DNA of 64,000 nucleotides, from contig NZ_JAJCTH010000008.1 of the NCBI RefSeq assembly GCF_020594515.1, positions 1 to 64,000 of the forward strand, written 5' to 3'. Both the position numbers and the translations under genes were made by a program. This document shows positions 56,303 to 64,000 of the stretch, piece after piece. Source of the DNA: Rhodoferax sp. U2-2l. Lineage in GTDB: Bacteria > Pseudomonadota > Gammaproteobacteria > Burkholderiales > Burkholderiaceae_C. Under the pieces are notes generated by a model that did not search any database, was not told where the DNA came from, and saw nothing but the letters and a program-made list of their open reading frames with translations. The stretch's first letter is position 1. Each line of letters begins with the position of its first letter.

Positions 56303-57252
56303 GGCGACGGCTCCCCCGTTGACGCGGTGCGCTCGGCCACCCGCATGATGGCGCTGCGGGCACGCGGGTTGGCCGCCACCTCGGCTGCACCCGGACGCAC
56401 ACGCCCCAGCGCCTTGAGTTGCATCACCTTCGGGGCCGCAAACGGCGCGCGCCGGTCATACACCTCTTTGGCGTGCTGGGTGATGAACTGCTTGACGATG
56501 CGGTCTTCCAGCGAGTGAAAGCTGATCACCACCAGCCGCCCGCCGGGTTGCAAGACCTTAAGTGCGCCTGCTAGCGCCTGTTGCAGCTCCTCAAGCTCGG
56601 CGTTGATGAAAATCCGAAAAGCCTGAAATGTGCGCGTTGCAGGGTTCTGGCCCGGCTCGCGGGTTTTGACCGTGTCAGCCACGAGCTGGGCCAGTTCAGT
56701 GGTGGTGTCAAGGGGGCCCCGAGCCTGTCGGCGCGCAACAATCGCCTTTGCAATGGCGCCAGCAAACCGTTCTTCACCATAGTCACGAATCACCTCCGTT
56801 ATTTGATCGACTTCCGCCTGGGCCAGCCATTGCGCCACCGAGGTGCCGCGGGTGGTGTCCATGCGCATATCCAGAGGCCCTTCGAACCTGAAACTGAAAC
56901 CCCGCGCCGGGTTGTCCACCTGTGGCGAGCTGATGCCCAAGTCCAGCAACACACCCGCCACACTGGCGGGCGGCAATTCGCCCAGATGCTTGAAGCCTTG
57001 ATGCCGAATGGAAAACCGCTCGTCGGTGATGCGGGCGGCTTCAGCCAGTGCATCGGGGTCTTTGTCAAACGCGATCAGGCGAGAGTCTGCGGCCAATCGC
57101 GACAGGATCAGGCGGCTGTGACCACCCCGGCCGAAGGTGGCATCCACGTACACCGGCGCCGCATGAGGTGCTGCGCTCGCGTCAGGTGTGCCAAGCAAAG
57201 CGTCGACCGCCTCGCCCAACAACACGGTGGTGTGTGTCCATGCGTTGTCCAC
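56299..57252 (-). CDS. rsmH: 16S rRNA m4C1402 methyltransferase RsmH
   Basis: 317 residues. [14 protein letters not shown] opens the protein. The SAM site shows [15 protein letters not shown] (~36-50), [14 protein letters not shown], and [20 protein letters not shown], the family signature. The C-terminal [15 protein letters not shown] is also diagnostic (formerly mraW). It lies 9 bp after mraZ. Confidence 0.97.
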   Translation of the reverse strand: MDNAWTHTTVLLGEAVDALLGTPDASAAPHAAPVYVDATFGRGGHSRLILSRLAADSRLIAFDKDPDALAEAARITDERFSIRHQGFKHLGELPPASVAGVLLDLGISSPQVDNPARGFSFRFEGPLDMRMDTTRGTSVAQWLAQAEVDQITEVIRDYGEERFAGAIAKAIVARRQARGPLDTTTELAQLVADTVKTREPGQNPATRTFQAFRIFINAELEELQQALAGALKVLQPGGRLVVISFHSLEDRIVKQFITQHAKEVYDRRAPFAAPKVMQLKALGRVRPGAAEVAANPRARSAIMRVAERTASTGEPSP

Positions 57253-57261
57253 CGCCAGCCT

Positions 57262-57690
57262 TCAGAACGCAAAGTCTTTGAAAACATCGGGCATACCGCC
57301 CTGCATGGCCTCGGCCTCTTTGGCATCGTAGGTCGCTTTGTCCCAGAGCTCAAAGTAGCTGCCCATACCCAACAACACCGCCTCCTTGGTGATACCGGCG
57401 GCCGCGCGCAGTTCGGGCGATACCAGCACACGACCGGTGGCATCGATCTCCACATCCATGGCATTGCCCAAAAAGATGCGTTTCCACCACTGCGCCGACA
57501 TCGGCAGCGAGCCAATGCGTTCGCGAAACTTCTCCCACTCGGGCCGCGCAAACACCATCAAGCACCCGTCCGGGTGCTTGGTGATGGTGAGCTGGCCGCT
57601 GGCGGTGGCACTCAACACGTCACGATGCCGGGTCGGCACAGATAGCCGACCCTTTGCGTCCAGACTGAGTGAGGAAGCCCCTTGAAACAC
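57262..57690 (-). CDS. mraZ: Transcriptional regulator MraZ
   Basis: 142 residues, the usual family length, when started at the GTG at 57690 (reading [20 protein letters not shown]). The two SpoVT/AbrB-like halves each carry a DxxGR motif: [10 protein letters not shown] (~10) and [10 protein letters not shown] (~85). It represses the dcw promoter. Upstream of the gene are four 10-bp-spaced pentamers that fit a MraZ box. An in-frame ATG at 57798 would extend into that box and is rejected. Confidence 0.95.
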   Translation of the reverse strand: MFQGASSLSLDAKGRLSVPTRHRDVLSATASGQLTITKHPDGCLMVFARPEWEKFRERIGSLPMSAQWWKRIFLGNAMDVEIDATGRVLVSPELRAAAGITKEAVLLGMGSYFELWDKATYDAKEAEAMQGGMPDVFKDFAF

Positions 57691-57738
57691 TTGAAAAACC
57701 TTTGTTGGATAAACCGGCCTGAAAATCGGCAGCAAAAA

Positions 57739-57773
57739 GCACTTTTCACCACTAAATTGCACTTTTTTGCACT
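57739..57773 (-). promoter_or_regulatory. MraZ box: four pentamers at exact 10-bp spacing
   Basis: On the minus strand the pentamers are AGTGC (57773-57769), AGTGC (57763-57759), AGTGG (57753-57749) and AGTGC (57743-57739), each separated by five A/T-rich bases. MraZ octamers bind such short tandem repeats (TGGGN in E. coli, AAAGTG-type in mollicutes, from memory). The box lies 49 bp upstream of the mraZ start. Confidence 0.8.
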
Positions 57774-57784
57774 GTATCAGCAAA

Positions 57785-57813
57785 TGAATAGCCTGCAAAC
57801 ACGGTTACAACAA
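57785..57813 (-). promoter_or_regulatory. Candidate dcw (mraZ) promoter
   Basis: On the minus strand, TTGTTG (57813-57808) and TATTCA (57790-57785) lie 17 bp apart, just upstream of the MraZ box. Binding of MraZ at the box would then cover the transcription start. Both hexamers are imperfect. The rest of the spacer to hslU (57814-57984) shows no gene and no convincing terminator. Confidence 0.45.
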
Positions 57814-57984
57814 ATTCTTACAATGAAATCAAAGACTTAGAAGCGATTTTGAAGGCTGGCGCGCGACAAAATCGTTCTATATGAAGCACTTAGCGCACGC
57901 ACTGAAAGTGATGCCTAAGGATGCCAAACACCCCATCAGGCGGGATGCAAAGTGACCGGTTGACGACCGGTCGTTGTTACACCG

Positions 57985-59316
57985 TTACAGGATGTAACGG
58001 CTCAAATCTTCGTTCTTGCTGAGCTCGGCCAGACGCGACTCGACGTAGGGCGCATCCACCAAAACCGTCTCGCCCGCGAGGTTGCTGGCGTTGAAGCTCA
58101 CCTCATCAAGCAGGCGCTCCATCACGGTGGATAACCTGCGCGCGCCGATGTTTTCGGTGCGCTCGTTCACATCAAAAGCAATCTGCGCCAGGCGCGTGAT
58201 GCCCTCGTCGGCAAACACCACGTTGACCCGCTCGGTCGCCAGCAGGGCCTGGTACTGCTTGACCAGCGAGGCATGGGTTTGCGTCAGGATGGCCACAAAA
58301 TCCTCCACCGACAGCGAGGTCAGCTCGACCCGGATCGGGAAGCGCCCCTGTAATTCCGGAATCAGGTCGCTGGGTTTGCTCAGGTGAAACGCCCCGGAGG
58401 CGATGAACAGGATGTGGTCGGTTTTCACCGTGCCGTATTTGGTGGAGACCGTCGTGCCCTCCACCAAGGGCAGCAAATCACGCTGCACGCCTTGGCGCGA
58501 CACCTCGGCACTGCCGCTCTCGGCGCGTGAGGTCACCTTGTCAATCTCATCAATGAACACAATGCCGTTTTGCTCCAGCACCTGCAGCGCCTGGGTCTTG
58601 ATGTCGTCGTCGTTGACCAGTTTGGCGGCTTCCTCGTCGGCCAGCAGTTTCAGCGCCTCATTGATCTTGAGCTTGCGGGTCTGCTTTTTGGTCTGGTTGA
58701 GCTGACCGAACATGCCACGTAATTGTTCGGTCATTTCTTCCATGCCCGCCGGGCCCATGATCTCCATGCGGGCCGGTGCCTGGGCCACGTCAATTTCAAT
58801 CTCGCGGTCATTGAGCTGCCCTTCGCGCAGTTTTTTACGGAAGGTCTGACGTGCGGCGCTCTCGGGCTCGTTGGCCTCCATCACGCCAAACTCTTTGCGT
58901 GGCATCGGGATCAGGATGTCCAGCACGCGGTCTTCGGCCACATCTTCGGCGCGCGCGCGCACCTTGAGCATCTCGCTCTGGCGGGTTTGTTTGACGGCCA
59001 CATCGGCCAGGTCGCGGATGATCGAGTCCACATCCTTGCCCACATAACCCACTTCGGTGAATTTGGTCGCCTCGACTTTGATGAACGGCGCATCGGCCAG
59101 ACGCGCCAGGCGGCGGGCGATTTCGGTCTTGCCGACACCCGTGGGGCCAATCATCAGGATGTTTTTCGGGGTGATTTCGCTGCGCAGGTCGGTGTCGACC
59201 TGCTGGCGGCGCCAGCGGTTACGCAAGGCGATGGCCACAGCGCGCTTGGCCTGGTGCTGGCCAACAATGTGTTTGTCGAGTTCGGCGACGATTTCCTGGG
59301 GGGTCAGAGATGACAT
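57985..59316 (-). CDS. hslU: ATP-dependent protease ATPase subunit HslU
   Basis: 443 residues from [13 protein letters not shown]. Walker [17 protein letters not shown] (~55-70); pore loop [14 protein letters not shown] (GYVG); an I-domain (~105-235); Walker [12 protein letters not shown] (~250); and C-terminal DLSRYIL, which inserts into HslV. It unfolds substrates for HslV. It is separated from hslV by 168 bp, wider than usual, and that spacer holds a short direct repeat. Confidence 0.97.
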   Translation of the reverse strand: MSSLTPQEIVAELDKHIVGQHQAKRAVAIALRNRWRRQQVDTDLRSEITPKNILMIGPTGVGKTEIARRLARLADAPFIKVEATKFTEVGYVGKDVDSIIRDLADVAVKQTRQSEMLKVRARAEDVAEDRVLDILIPMPRKEFGVMEANEPESAARQTFRKKLREGQLNDREIEIDVAQAPARMEIMGPAGMEEMTEQLRGMFGQLNQTKKQTRKLKINEALKLLADEEAAKLVNDDDIKTQALQVLEQNGIVFIDEIDKVTSRAESGSAEVSRQGVQRDLLPLVEGTTVSTKYGTVKTDHILFIASGAFHLSKPSDLIPELQGRFPIRVELTSLSVEDFVAILTQTHASLVKQYQALLATERVNVVFADEGITRLAQIAFDVNERTENIGARRLSTVMERLLDEVSFNASNLAGETVLVDAPYVESRLAELSKNEDLSRYIL

Positions 59317-59385
59317 GGTGCTGATCAGTTCAAGGGGATAGACATCCGACGGTGTATTGGCAAAAGGGAAAATTTGCTCCGCAAA

Positions 59386-59483
59386 TCTTGGTCTGTCCAA
59401 CAAGGTGGACAGCCAACATCCGACGAAGTGTTGGGGACAGAGCAAGGTTCACTGCGTGTAACTCTTGGTCTGTCCCACAAGGT
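59386..59483. repeat. 21-bp direct repeat in the hslV-hslU spacer
   Basis: TCTTGGTCTGTCCAACAAGG (first 20 bases at 59386-59405) recurs at 59463-59483 with one change. The copies start 77 bp apart. The spacer also has AACATCCGACGAAGTGTTGG, which can fold weakly. No ORF is supported. Confidence 0.65.
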
Positions 59484-59484
59484 T

Positions 59485-60030
59485 TCACAACGTCTCCACG
59501 GTGTGGTTCATGTTGGTGTAGATACAAATCTCACCGGCAATTTCCAGCGATTTTTTGACCATCTCGGTGGCCGACAGGTCGGTGTGGTTGAGCAAAGCAA
59601 TCGCCGCAGCCTGGGCGTAGGCACCGCCTGAACCAATGGCCACGATGCCGTTTTCGGGTTCCAGCACATCACCGTTGCCGGTGATGATCAGCGAGGCCTC
59701 TTTGTCAGCCACTGCCAGCATGGCTTCCAGGCGGCGCAGCACCCGGTCGGTGCGCCAGTCTTTGGTGAGCTCGATGGCGGCACGCACCAGGTGGCCCTGG
59801 TGTTTTTCCAGCTTGGCTTCAAAACGCTCGAACAGCGTGAAGGCATCGGCGGTGGCGCCGGCAAAACCCGCCAGCACCTTGCCGTGGTAGAGCTTGCGCA
59901 CCTTGCGTGCGGTGCCCTTGACCACAATGGTGCCCAGCGTCACCTGCCCGTCACCGCCAATGGCCACCTGCACACCCTCGGGCGTCTGGCGGCGCACGCT
60001 GATGATAGTGGTTCCGTGAAATTGTTCCAT
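59485..60030 (-). CDS. hslV: ATP-dependent protease peptidase subunit HslV
   Basis: 181 residues. The proteasome-like fold begins [10 protein letters not shown], so the catalytic threonine is exposed after removal of a six-residue propeptide (MEQFHG). [20 protein letters not shown] and [14 protein letters not shown] are family signatures. It forms the double hexamer capped by HslU. It follows the STAS-type gene by 15 bp. Confidence 0.97.
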   Translation of the reverse strand: MEQFHGTTIISVRRQTPEGVQVAIGGDGQVTLGTIVVKGTARKVRKLYHGKVLAGFAGATADAFTLFERFEAKLEKHQGHLVRAAIELTKDWRTDRVLRRLEAMLAVADKEASLIITGNGDVLEPENGIVAIGSGGAYAQAAAIALLNHTDLSATEMVKKSLEIAGEICIYTNMNHTVETL

Positions 60031-60045
60031 ACCGTTACAGCTGTC

Positions 60046-61743
60046 CTAGTTGGTGCGGGTCGTGACCCGCGCGTGTTCATTGATACCTATCAAGTTGAAA
60101 AAGGCCGCCACCAGATGGGGCAATCGGCAAAATTCGATCTTTTTCCCAGCCGCCTGCGCACTGGCAACCCAGTTCAAGATGCTGCCTGCCGCTGAAAAAT
60201 CAACCCGCACCAGGCTGTCGGCAACGACCAGCACATCACCCGGGCCCTGCAAGGCAGCCTGCAAGGGGCTCAAGCCGACGGCCGTCGCGCCTAAAACCTC
60301 ACCTGCGAGTTCCACCCGGCTGGCGTTGTCATCCAACCATGGACTCAGCTCGGCCAGCGGCATCCGGGTGGTGTGGTCCGGTCCGGCAGCGCTGTCCGAC
60401 GCCTTGGCCCTGGCGGCTGCGCGCGGACCCGGCGCGCCATGACAGCGGGGACTTTGCCAGGTGGGCGGTGACACGTCATAGGTGACACAGTAATCCATCG
60501 AGACCAACTCGAACTCGTCCTGCGACCCCAGCACCCGCAAGATGTTCAAACGCAGCAGCCACCAGAACCGGGCCACCTGCCGGTCACCGACCGGGGTCTG
60601 GGCACGCAGCAGGGCATCCAGAACGTCCAGATGGTCCCATTGCAAGGTCAGCGGCTGCTCGCACCACTGCGCCATCATCCCGGTCAAGGCCACTGCGGCC
60701 TGGGGGGTGATGGTTGTCAAAGCGCGCCAATCCAGACAGGCATGGTTGTGCCCGGTCGCCACGCAAGCCTGCAGCCGGGCCAGCGCTGCGCTGTCAAGAA
60801 CGGCTGGCGACTGCCAAACGGTGACATTCGTCGCGCCCATGTCAGGCAACGCCGCCCCTGCCGTTGGCGTCACAGGCCAAGACGGTTGGCGGGATGCCTC
60901 GGGGCGTCTCCCCACCGGGTCGGTACGCTGGACGAAATCCAGGGCCAGACGCTCGTAACTGGCCAACTGGCCGGTGGATCGGTACATGTCCAGCAGGGCC
61001 AGGGTCCAGGTGTCTTTGGACGCCGGCGTGGCCCCGTTGCCGTTGATCGCCACCAGCAACACCGCTTCGGCACCCGCGTCATCGCTGTTGGCAAAGCGGA
61101 TGGCGGCATCTTCCAGCACGGGGTCCGACAGCGTCTGATCCATGTCGATCGACACGATCTTGGAACTGGAAAACTCACTGTAGCCAGTGTTGTCGCTGTA
61201 GCGGGTGGGCGCAAACGCGACCTGGGAGGACTTTGGTGCGACCGGTTCACCCAAATTCGTGGGCAGGGTCGGCGCAAAGGTGTTGCAGGTGACCACCTCT
61301 GACTCTGAAGCCGGGGCGCCTGTACCCGGTGTTGACCGTGCGGGCGCAGGCGCGGCCGCTGTGGCATTGTCGGCGCTGACGCCCTGGTGACCTTTCCACC
61401 ACTGTTTGGACATCTGGGCTTCGATCTCGTCGATTTTCTTCAGCGTGGTGGCACGCTCCTCCGACACCGGGAAACTCGAACTGTCCAAGTAGAAGGAGGC
61501 ACGCGCGGCCATCTCTGACAACGCCGCAGGCGACGCCGCGCGCAGCTTGCGCAGCTGACTGAACTCGCGATGACGCACCGCGTCGTTGTGGGCCCGGCGT
61601 TCGATCATGCGCTTGATGGCCTGCTTACCGCTGTCGCCATCTTCCTGGCCTTCAGCCAACTCACGGGCAGGCGCGTCAGCCGGGCTGCGCACAAAATTGG
61701 CGACACGTGCCAACAGGCCGGGCTGAGTGTCCTTGGTCGCCAT
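60046..61743 (-). CDS. STAS-type domain protein of unknown function, upstream of hslVU
   Basis: 565 residues from MATKDTQPGLLARVANFVRS. The N-terminal region is basic and helical (~25-80). A variable Ala/Pro-rich linker (~125-160) follows, then a middle region with TPR-like text (DTWTLALLDMYRSTGQLASY). The C-terminal STAS/MlaB-like domain has DVLVVADSLVRVDFSAAGS and GKKIEFCRLPHLVAAFFNL. A second STAS-like segment may lie near residues 310-380 (NVTVWQSPAVLDSAALARLQ). No membrane helix is present. The conserved-looking place in the dksA-hslV interval suggests a stress-related regulator, but the function is unknown. Confidence 0.7.
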   Translation of the reverse strand: MATKDTQPGLLARVANFVRSPADAPARELAEGQEDGDSGKQAIKRMIERRAHNDAVRHREFSQLRKLRAASPAALSEMAARASFYLDSSSFPVSEERATTLKKIDEIEAQMSKQWWKGHQGVSADNATAAAPAPARSTPGTGAPASESEVVTCNTFAPTLPTNLGEPVAPKSSQVAFAPTRYSDNTGYSEFSSSKIVSIDMDQTLSDPVLEDAAIRFANSDDAGAEAVLLVAINGNGATPASKDTWTLALLDMYRSTGQLASYERLALDFVQRTDPVGRRPEASRQPSWPVTPTAGAALPDMGATNVTVWQSPAVLDSAALARLQACVATGHNHACLDWRALTTITPQAAVALTGMMAQWCEQPLTLQWDHLDVLDALLRAQTPVGDRQVARFWWLLRLNILRVLGSQDEFELVSMDYCVTYDVSPPTWQSPRCHGAPGPRAAARAKASDSAAGPDHTTRMPLAELSPWLDDNASRVELAGEVLGATAVGLSPLQAALQGPGDVLVVADSLVRVDFSAAGSILNWVASAQAAGKKIEFCRLPHLVAAFFNLIGINEHARVTTRTN

Positions 61744-61783
61744 CACCACACCTGATACGAAGCAGCCCCCGCGCTGGGTGGCG

Positions 61784-63001
61784 TCAATCGCCAAACATCT
61801 TTTGCTTGAGTTCGCGGCGCTGCTGCGCCTCCAGCGACAGCGTGGCGGTGGGCCGCGCCAACAGCCGCCCCACGCCAATGGGCTCGCCGGTTTCGTCGCA
61901 GTAGCCATAGTCACCGGCGTCAATGCGGTTGATCGACTGCTCGATCTTCTTGAGCAGCTTGCGTTCGCGGTCCCGGGTGCGCAGCTCCAGGGCGTGCTCT
62001 TCCTCGATCGTGGCGCGGTCGGCTGGGTCGGGCACCACCACGGTGTCTTCGCGCAGGTGTTCGGTGGTTTCACCGGCGTTGCTGAGGATGTCGTTCTTGA
62101 GCGCCACCAGCTTCAGGCGGAAAAACGCCATTTGCGTATCGTTCATGTAGTCATCGTCCGACATGGCGATGACTTCCTCGTCGGTCAACTCGGCCACCGG
62201 CTTTTTCTTCCAGTTGTTGGCCAGCTTGGGGTCTTTTTTGATGGCCGAGGCCAGCGGCGACACGATGGGTTGCACCGCCGTCATCTGGGTAAAACTGGCT
62301 TTGGCCGCAGTGGAGGCCACCGACTGCGCCATGGAAGGCACAGTCAGCTGCGCCAGCCGTGAGGAAGGACGGCCCGAGCGCACCGGCACACCCAGCGGTG
62401 TGAGTTGCGCCACAGCGGCTGGTTTGACCGCAGCCGCGGACTCTGTGGGTTTCGGGGCTCTGGTGAATTTGGGAGTGGAAGTCACGTTTTCAGTTTGATC
62501 GAGAGTGGTCACGGATAGAGGCTTCTTTGGGGAACGGGATGGAATGGGTTGCGGCACCGCAGTTGCTTTGGCAGGCTCCGCCTTTTTGACCGCTTCCACT
62601 TTTTTGGCAACCGCTGTTTTGGCAACGGCGGGTTTCGCCGCTGGCTTCACATGGGCAACAGGTTTATCTGCTGGTTTGGCAACCGGTTGGCCGACTGATT
62701 TGACAGGGGTTGCTGGAGACGCGACCTCACCCTTTTTGATTGGAGCCGCTTGAATGGCTTTGGCAGCAGGTGCTGGCTTGGCGGCAATAACCGCTTTGGC
62801 GGGTACAGCTTTCTGTTTCACGACTGGCGCTTTCACAGGTGGTCTCCTGGCGGGTTTTTTATGAGCTTTTGAAGAAGAAGTGGGCGCTGGCGCCGCTGCT
62901 TGCAACCTGGTTGCGCCGGTTGGCGCTTTCTCATCGGCGCGCGAGTGTACTGGCGCAGCCTTCGAAAAACCCATCAGTTGCAAAAGCGAGACAAACATCA
63001 C
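61784..63001 (-). CDS. dksA: DksA-family RNA polymerase-binding regulator with long N-terminal tail
   Basis: 405 residues. The DksA domain occupies only the last ~150: a coiled coil with FFRLKLVALKNDILSNAGET, the acidic tip region DPADRATIEEEHALELRTRD, and KIEQSINRIDAGDYGYCDET. Of the four zinc-finger cysteines only the first remains; the others are T, S and A (CDET ... SLEA), as in zinc-independent DksA forms. The first ~250 residues are a lysine/alanine/proline-rich, histone H1-like tail. It modulates rRNA and amino-acid promoters with ppGpp. It follows a COG0523 GTPase by 28 bp. Confidence 0.92.
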   Translation of the reverse strand: MMFVSLLQLMGFSKAAPVHSRADEKAPTGATRLQAAAPAPTSSSKAHKKPARRPPVKAPVVKQKAVPAKAVIAAKPAPAAKAIQAAPIKKGEVASPATPVKSVGQPVAKPADKPVAHVKPAAKPAVAKTAVAKKVEAVKKAEPAKATAVPQPIPSRSPKKPLSVTTLDQTENVTSTPKFTRAPKPTESAAAVKPAAVAQLTPLGVPVRSGRPSSRLAQLTVPSMAQSVASTAAKASFTQMTAVQPIVSPLASAIKKDPKLANNWKKKPVAELTDEEVIAMSDDDYMNDTQMAFFRLKLVALKNDILSNAGETTEHLREDTVVVPDPADRATIEEEHALELRTRDRERKLLKKIEQSINRIDAGDYGYCDETGEPIGVGRLLARPTATLSLEAQQRRELKQKMFGD

Positions 63002-63029
63002 TCTTCCTGGGTGCGGTTAAAAGACAGGC

Positions 63030-64000
63030 TCACACAAGGCTTTGCTCCATACCTTGCAGAAAAATGTCTTGTGGCAGGTCGATACCGATAAACACCATTT
63101 TGCTACAACGTTTTTCGTCCGGACCCCAGGCCGGGCCCAGGTCGCTGCCCATCAACTGGTGGACACCTTGAAAAATCACCTTGCGGTCGGTGCCCTTCAT
63201 ATAAAGAACACCTTTGTAACGCAACATGCGCGGGCCGTAGATGTTGACCACCGCGCCCAGAAAGTCTTCGAGTTTGGCCGGGTCAAACGCACGGTCCGAG
63301 CGAAAGACAAAACTTTTCACATCGTCGTCATGCACGTGGTGATGGCCGTGCTGGTGCGACGGGTGGTTACAGGCCTCGCCCGGCGCATGGTCGTGACCGG
63401 CGTGGTCATGGCTGTGGTCGTCTTCTTTCAGGAAGTCCGGGTCGATGTCGAGCTTGGTATTGAGGTTGAAACCGCGCAGGTCAAACACCTCGCTCAAAGC
63501 CACCTCGCCAAAATGCACCGCCTTTTGTGGCGCGCGCGGGTTCATGTGGCTCAGCCGGTGCTGCAGTTCAGCCACGTCCTCGGCGGGCACCAGATCGGTC
63601 TTGCTGATGAAAATCTGGTCGGCAAAACCCACCTGGCGGCGCGCTTCCTGGCGGTCGTCCAGCTGCTGGTTGGCGTGTTTGGCGTCCACCAGCGTCAGGA
63701 TCGAGTCCAGCAAATAACTCTCGGCGATCTCGTCGTCCATAAAAAACGTCTGCGCCACCGGACCGGGGTCGGCCACGCCGGTGGTCTCAATCACCACCCG
63801 GTCAAAGTCAATCAGGCCCTGGCGCTTTTTGGCGGCCAGCAGTTGCAGCGCCTGGCGCAAGTCCTCGCGGATGGTGCAGCAGATGCAGCCGTTGCTCATC
63901 TGGATGATCTGCTCCTTGGCGTCGGTCACCAGGATGTCGTTGTCGATGTTTTCTTCACCAAACTCGTTTTCGATCACGGCAATTTTCTGGCCGTGGGCCT
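63030..64000 (-). CDS. CobW/COG0523 family GTPase, partial at the window edge
   Basis: At least 323 residues; the N-terminal P-loop lies beyond the window. Visible are IAVIENEFGEENIDND, the metal-binding MSNGCICCTIREDL (CxCC), VVIETTGVADPGPV, FISKTDLVPAED (guanine-specificity motif) and a histidine-rich loop with HSHDHAGHDHAPGE and HQHGHHHVHDDD. These proteins are GTP-driven metallochaperones, many of them for zinc. The C-terminal CobW_C domain is intact. It is in an apparent operon with the zinc-ligand-poor DksA. Confidence 0.93.
   Translation of the reverse strand, partial: AHGQKIAVIENEFGEENIDNDILVTDAKEQIIQMSNGCICCTIREDLRQALQLLAAKKRQGLIDFDRVVIETTGVADPGPVAQTFFMDDEIAESYLLDSILTLVDAKHANQQLDDRQEARRQVGFADQIFISKTDLVPAEDVAELQHRLSHMNPRAPQKAVHFGEVALSEVFDLRGFNLNTKLDIDPDFLKEDDHSHDHAGHDHAPGEACNHPSHQHGHHHVHDDDVKSFVFRSDRAFDPAKLEDFLGAVVNIYGPRMLRYKGVLYMKGTDRKVIFQGVHQLMGSDLGPAWGPDEKRCSKMVFIGIDLPQDIFLQGMEQSLV

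Noticed and set aside
57950..57984. ACGACCGGTCGT palindrome after hslU as a terminator
   Set aside because: No T-tract follows on the minus strand, so intrinsic termination is not supported.

Overview
The window looks like chromosome of a betaproteobacterium of the Comamonadaceae type (Rhodoferax/Polaromonas-like). It has GC-rich core genes, a complete dcw cell-division/cell-wall cluster in the usual order, hslVU, lpxC, ruvC, a PHA-granule phasin and cd1-type denitrification genes. The family assignment is inferred from gene content and protein style only.

Region 1 (1-16.7 kb) is a mobile island. The left edge is the end of an IS3-family insertion sequence. From 135 to 16699 lies what I read as a complete Gamma-Mobile-Trio (GMT) element, bounded by imperfect terminal inverted repeats that share a perfect 13-bp outer core. 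Its leftward operon runs from a small coiled-coil protein through a RecD2/TraA-like helicase, GmtY (tyrosine recombinase), GmtZ (second recombinase-like protein) and GmtX. Downstream is a four-gene defence-type cargo: a C5 cytosine methyltransferase, a MORC/MutL-like GHKL ATPase, a Z1-domain SF2 helicase and a PD-(D/E)XK nuclease. The far end holds a divergent XRE regulator/unknown protein pair with an inverted-repeat operator, and a 5' fragment of a group II intron. The right end sits directly behind the terminator-like stem of the host phasin gene.

Region 2 (16.7-31.5 kb) is ordinary core: phasin with a doubly-operated promoter, an EamA transporter, a creatininase-family hydrolase, YjdM, an AlaX editing protein, a DUF167 protein, a Lon-like protease, a membrane protein, a spacer with two large hairpins, an RNB exonuclease, a TonB-like protein, aroE, mtgA, a PlsC-type acyltransferase, a CdsA-like protein and ruvC.

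Region 3 (31.3-40.2 kb) has lpxC separated from ftsZ by about 7.7 kb of nitrogen-oxide genes (hemerythrin, norF-like, norE-like, a c-type cytochrome, nirS), a TonB-dependent heme-type receptor, an IS5 remnant and a truncated cytochrome d1-like gene. It looks like an inserted and then partly decayed denitrification segment.

Region 4 (40.1-57.9 kb, all leftward) is the full dcw cluster mraZ-rsmH-ftsL-ftsI-murE-murF-mraY-murD-ftsW-murG-murC-ddl-ftsQ-ftsA-ftsZ. Overlaps are tight throughout, a four-repeat MraZ box lies upstream and a strong terminator follows ftsZ. An 86-bp duplication between ftsW and murG creates a 29-codon mini-ORF.

Region 5 (57.9-64 kb, leftward) is a COG0523/CobW GTPase (cut by the window), an unusual DksA lacking three of four zinc cysteines, a STAS-type protein, hslV and hslU.
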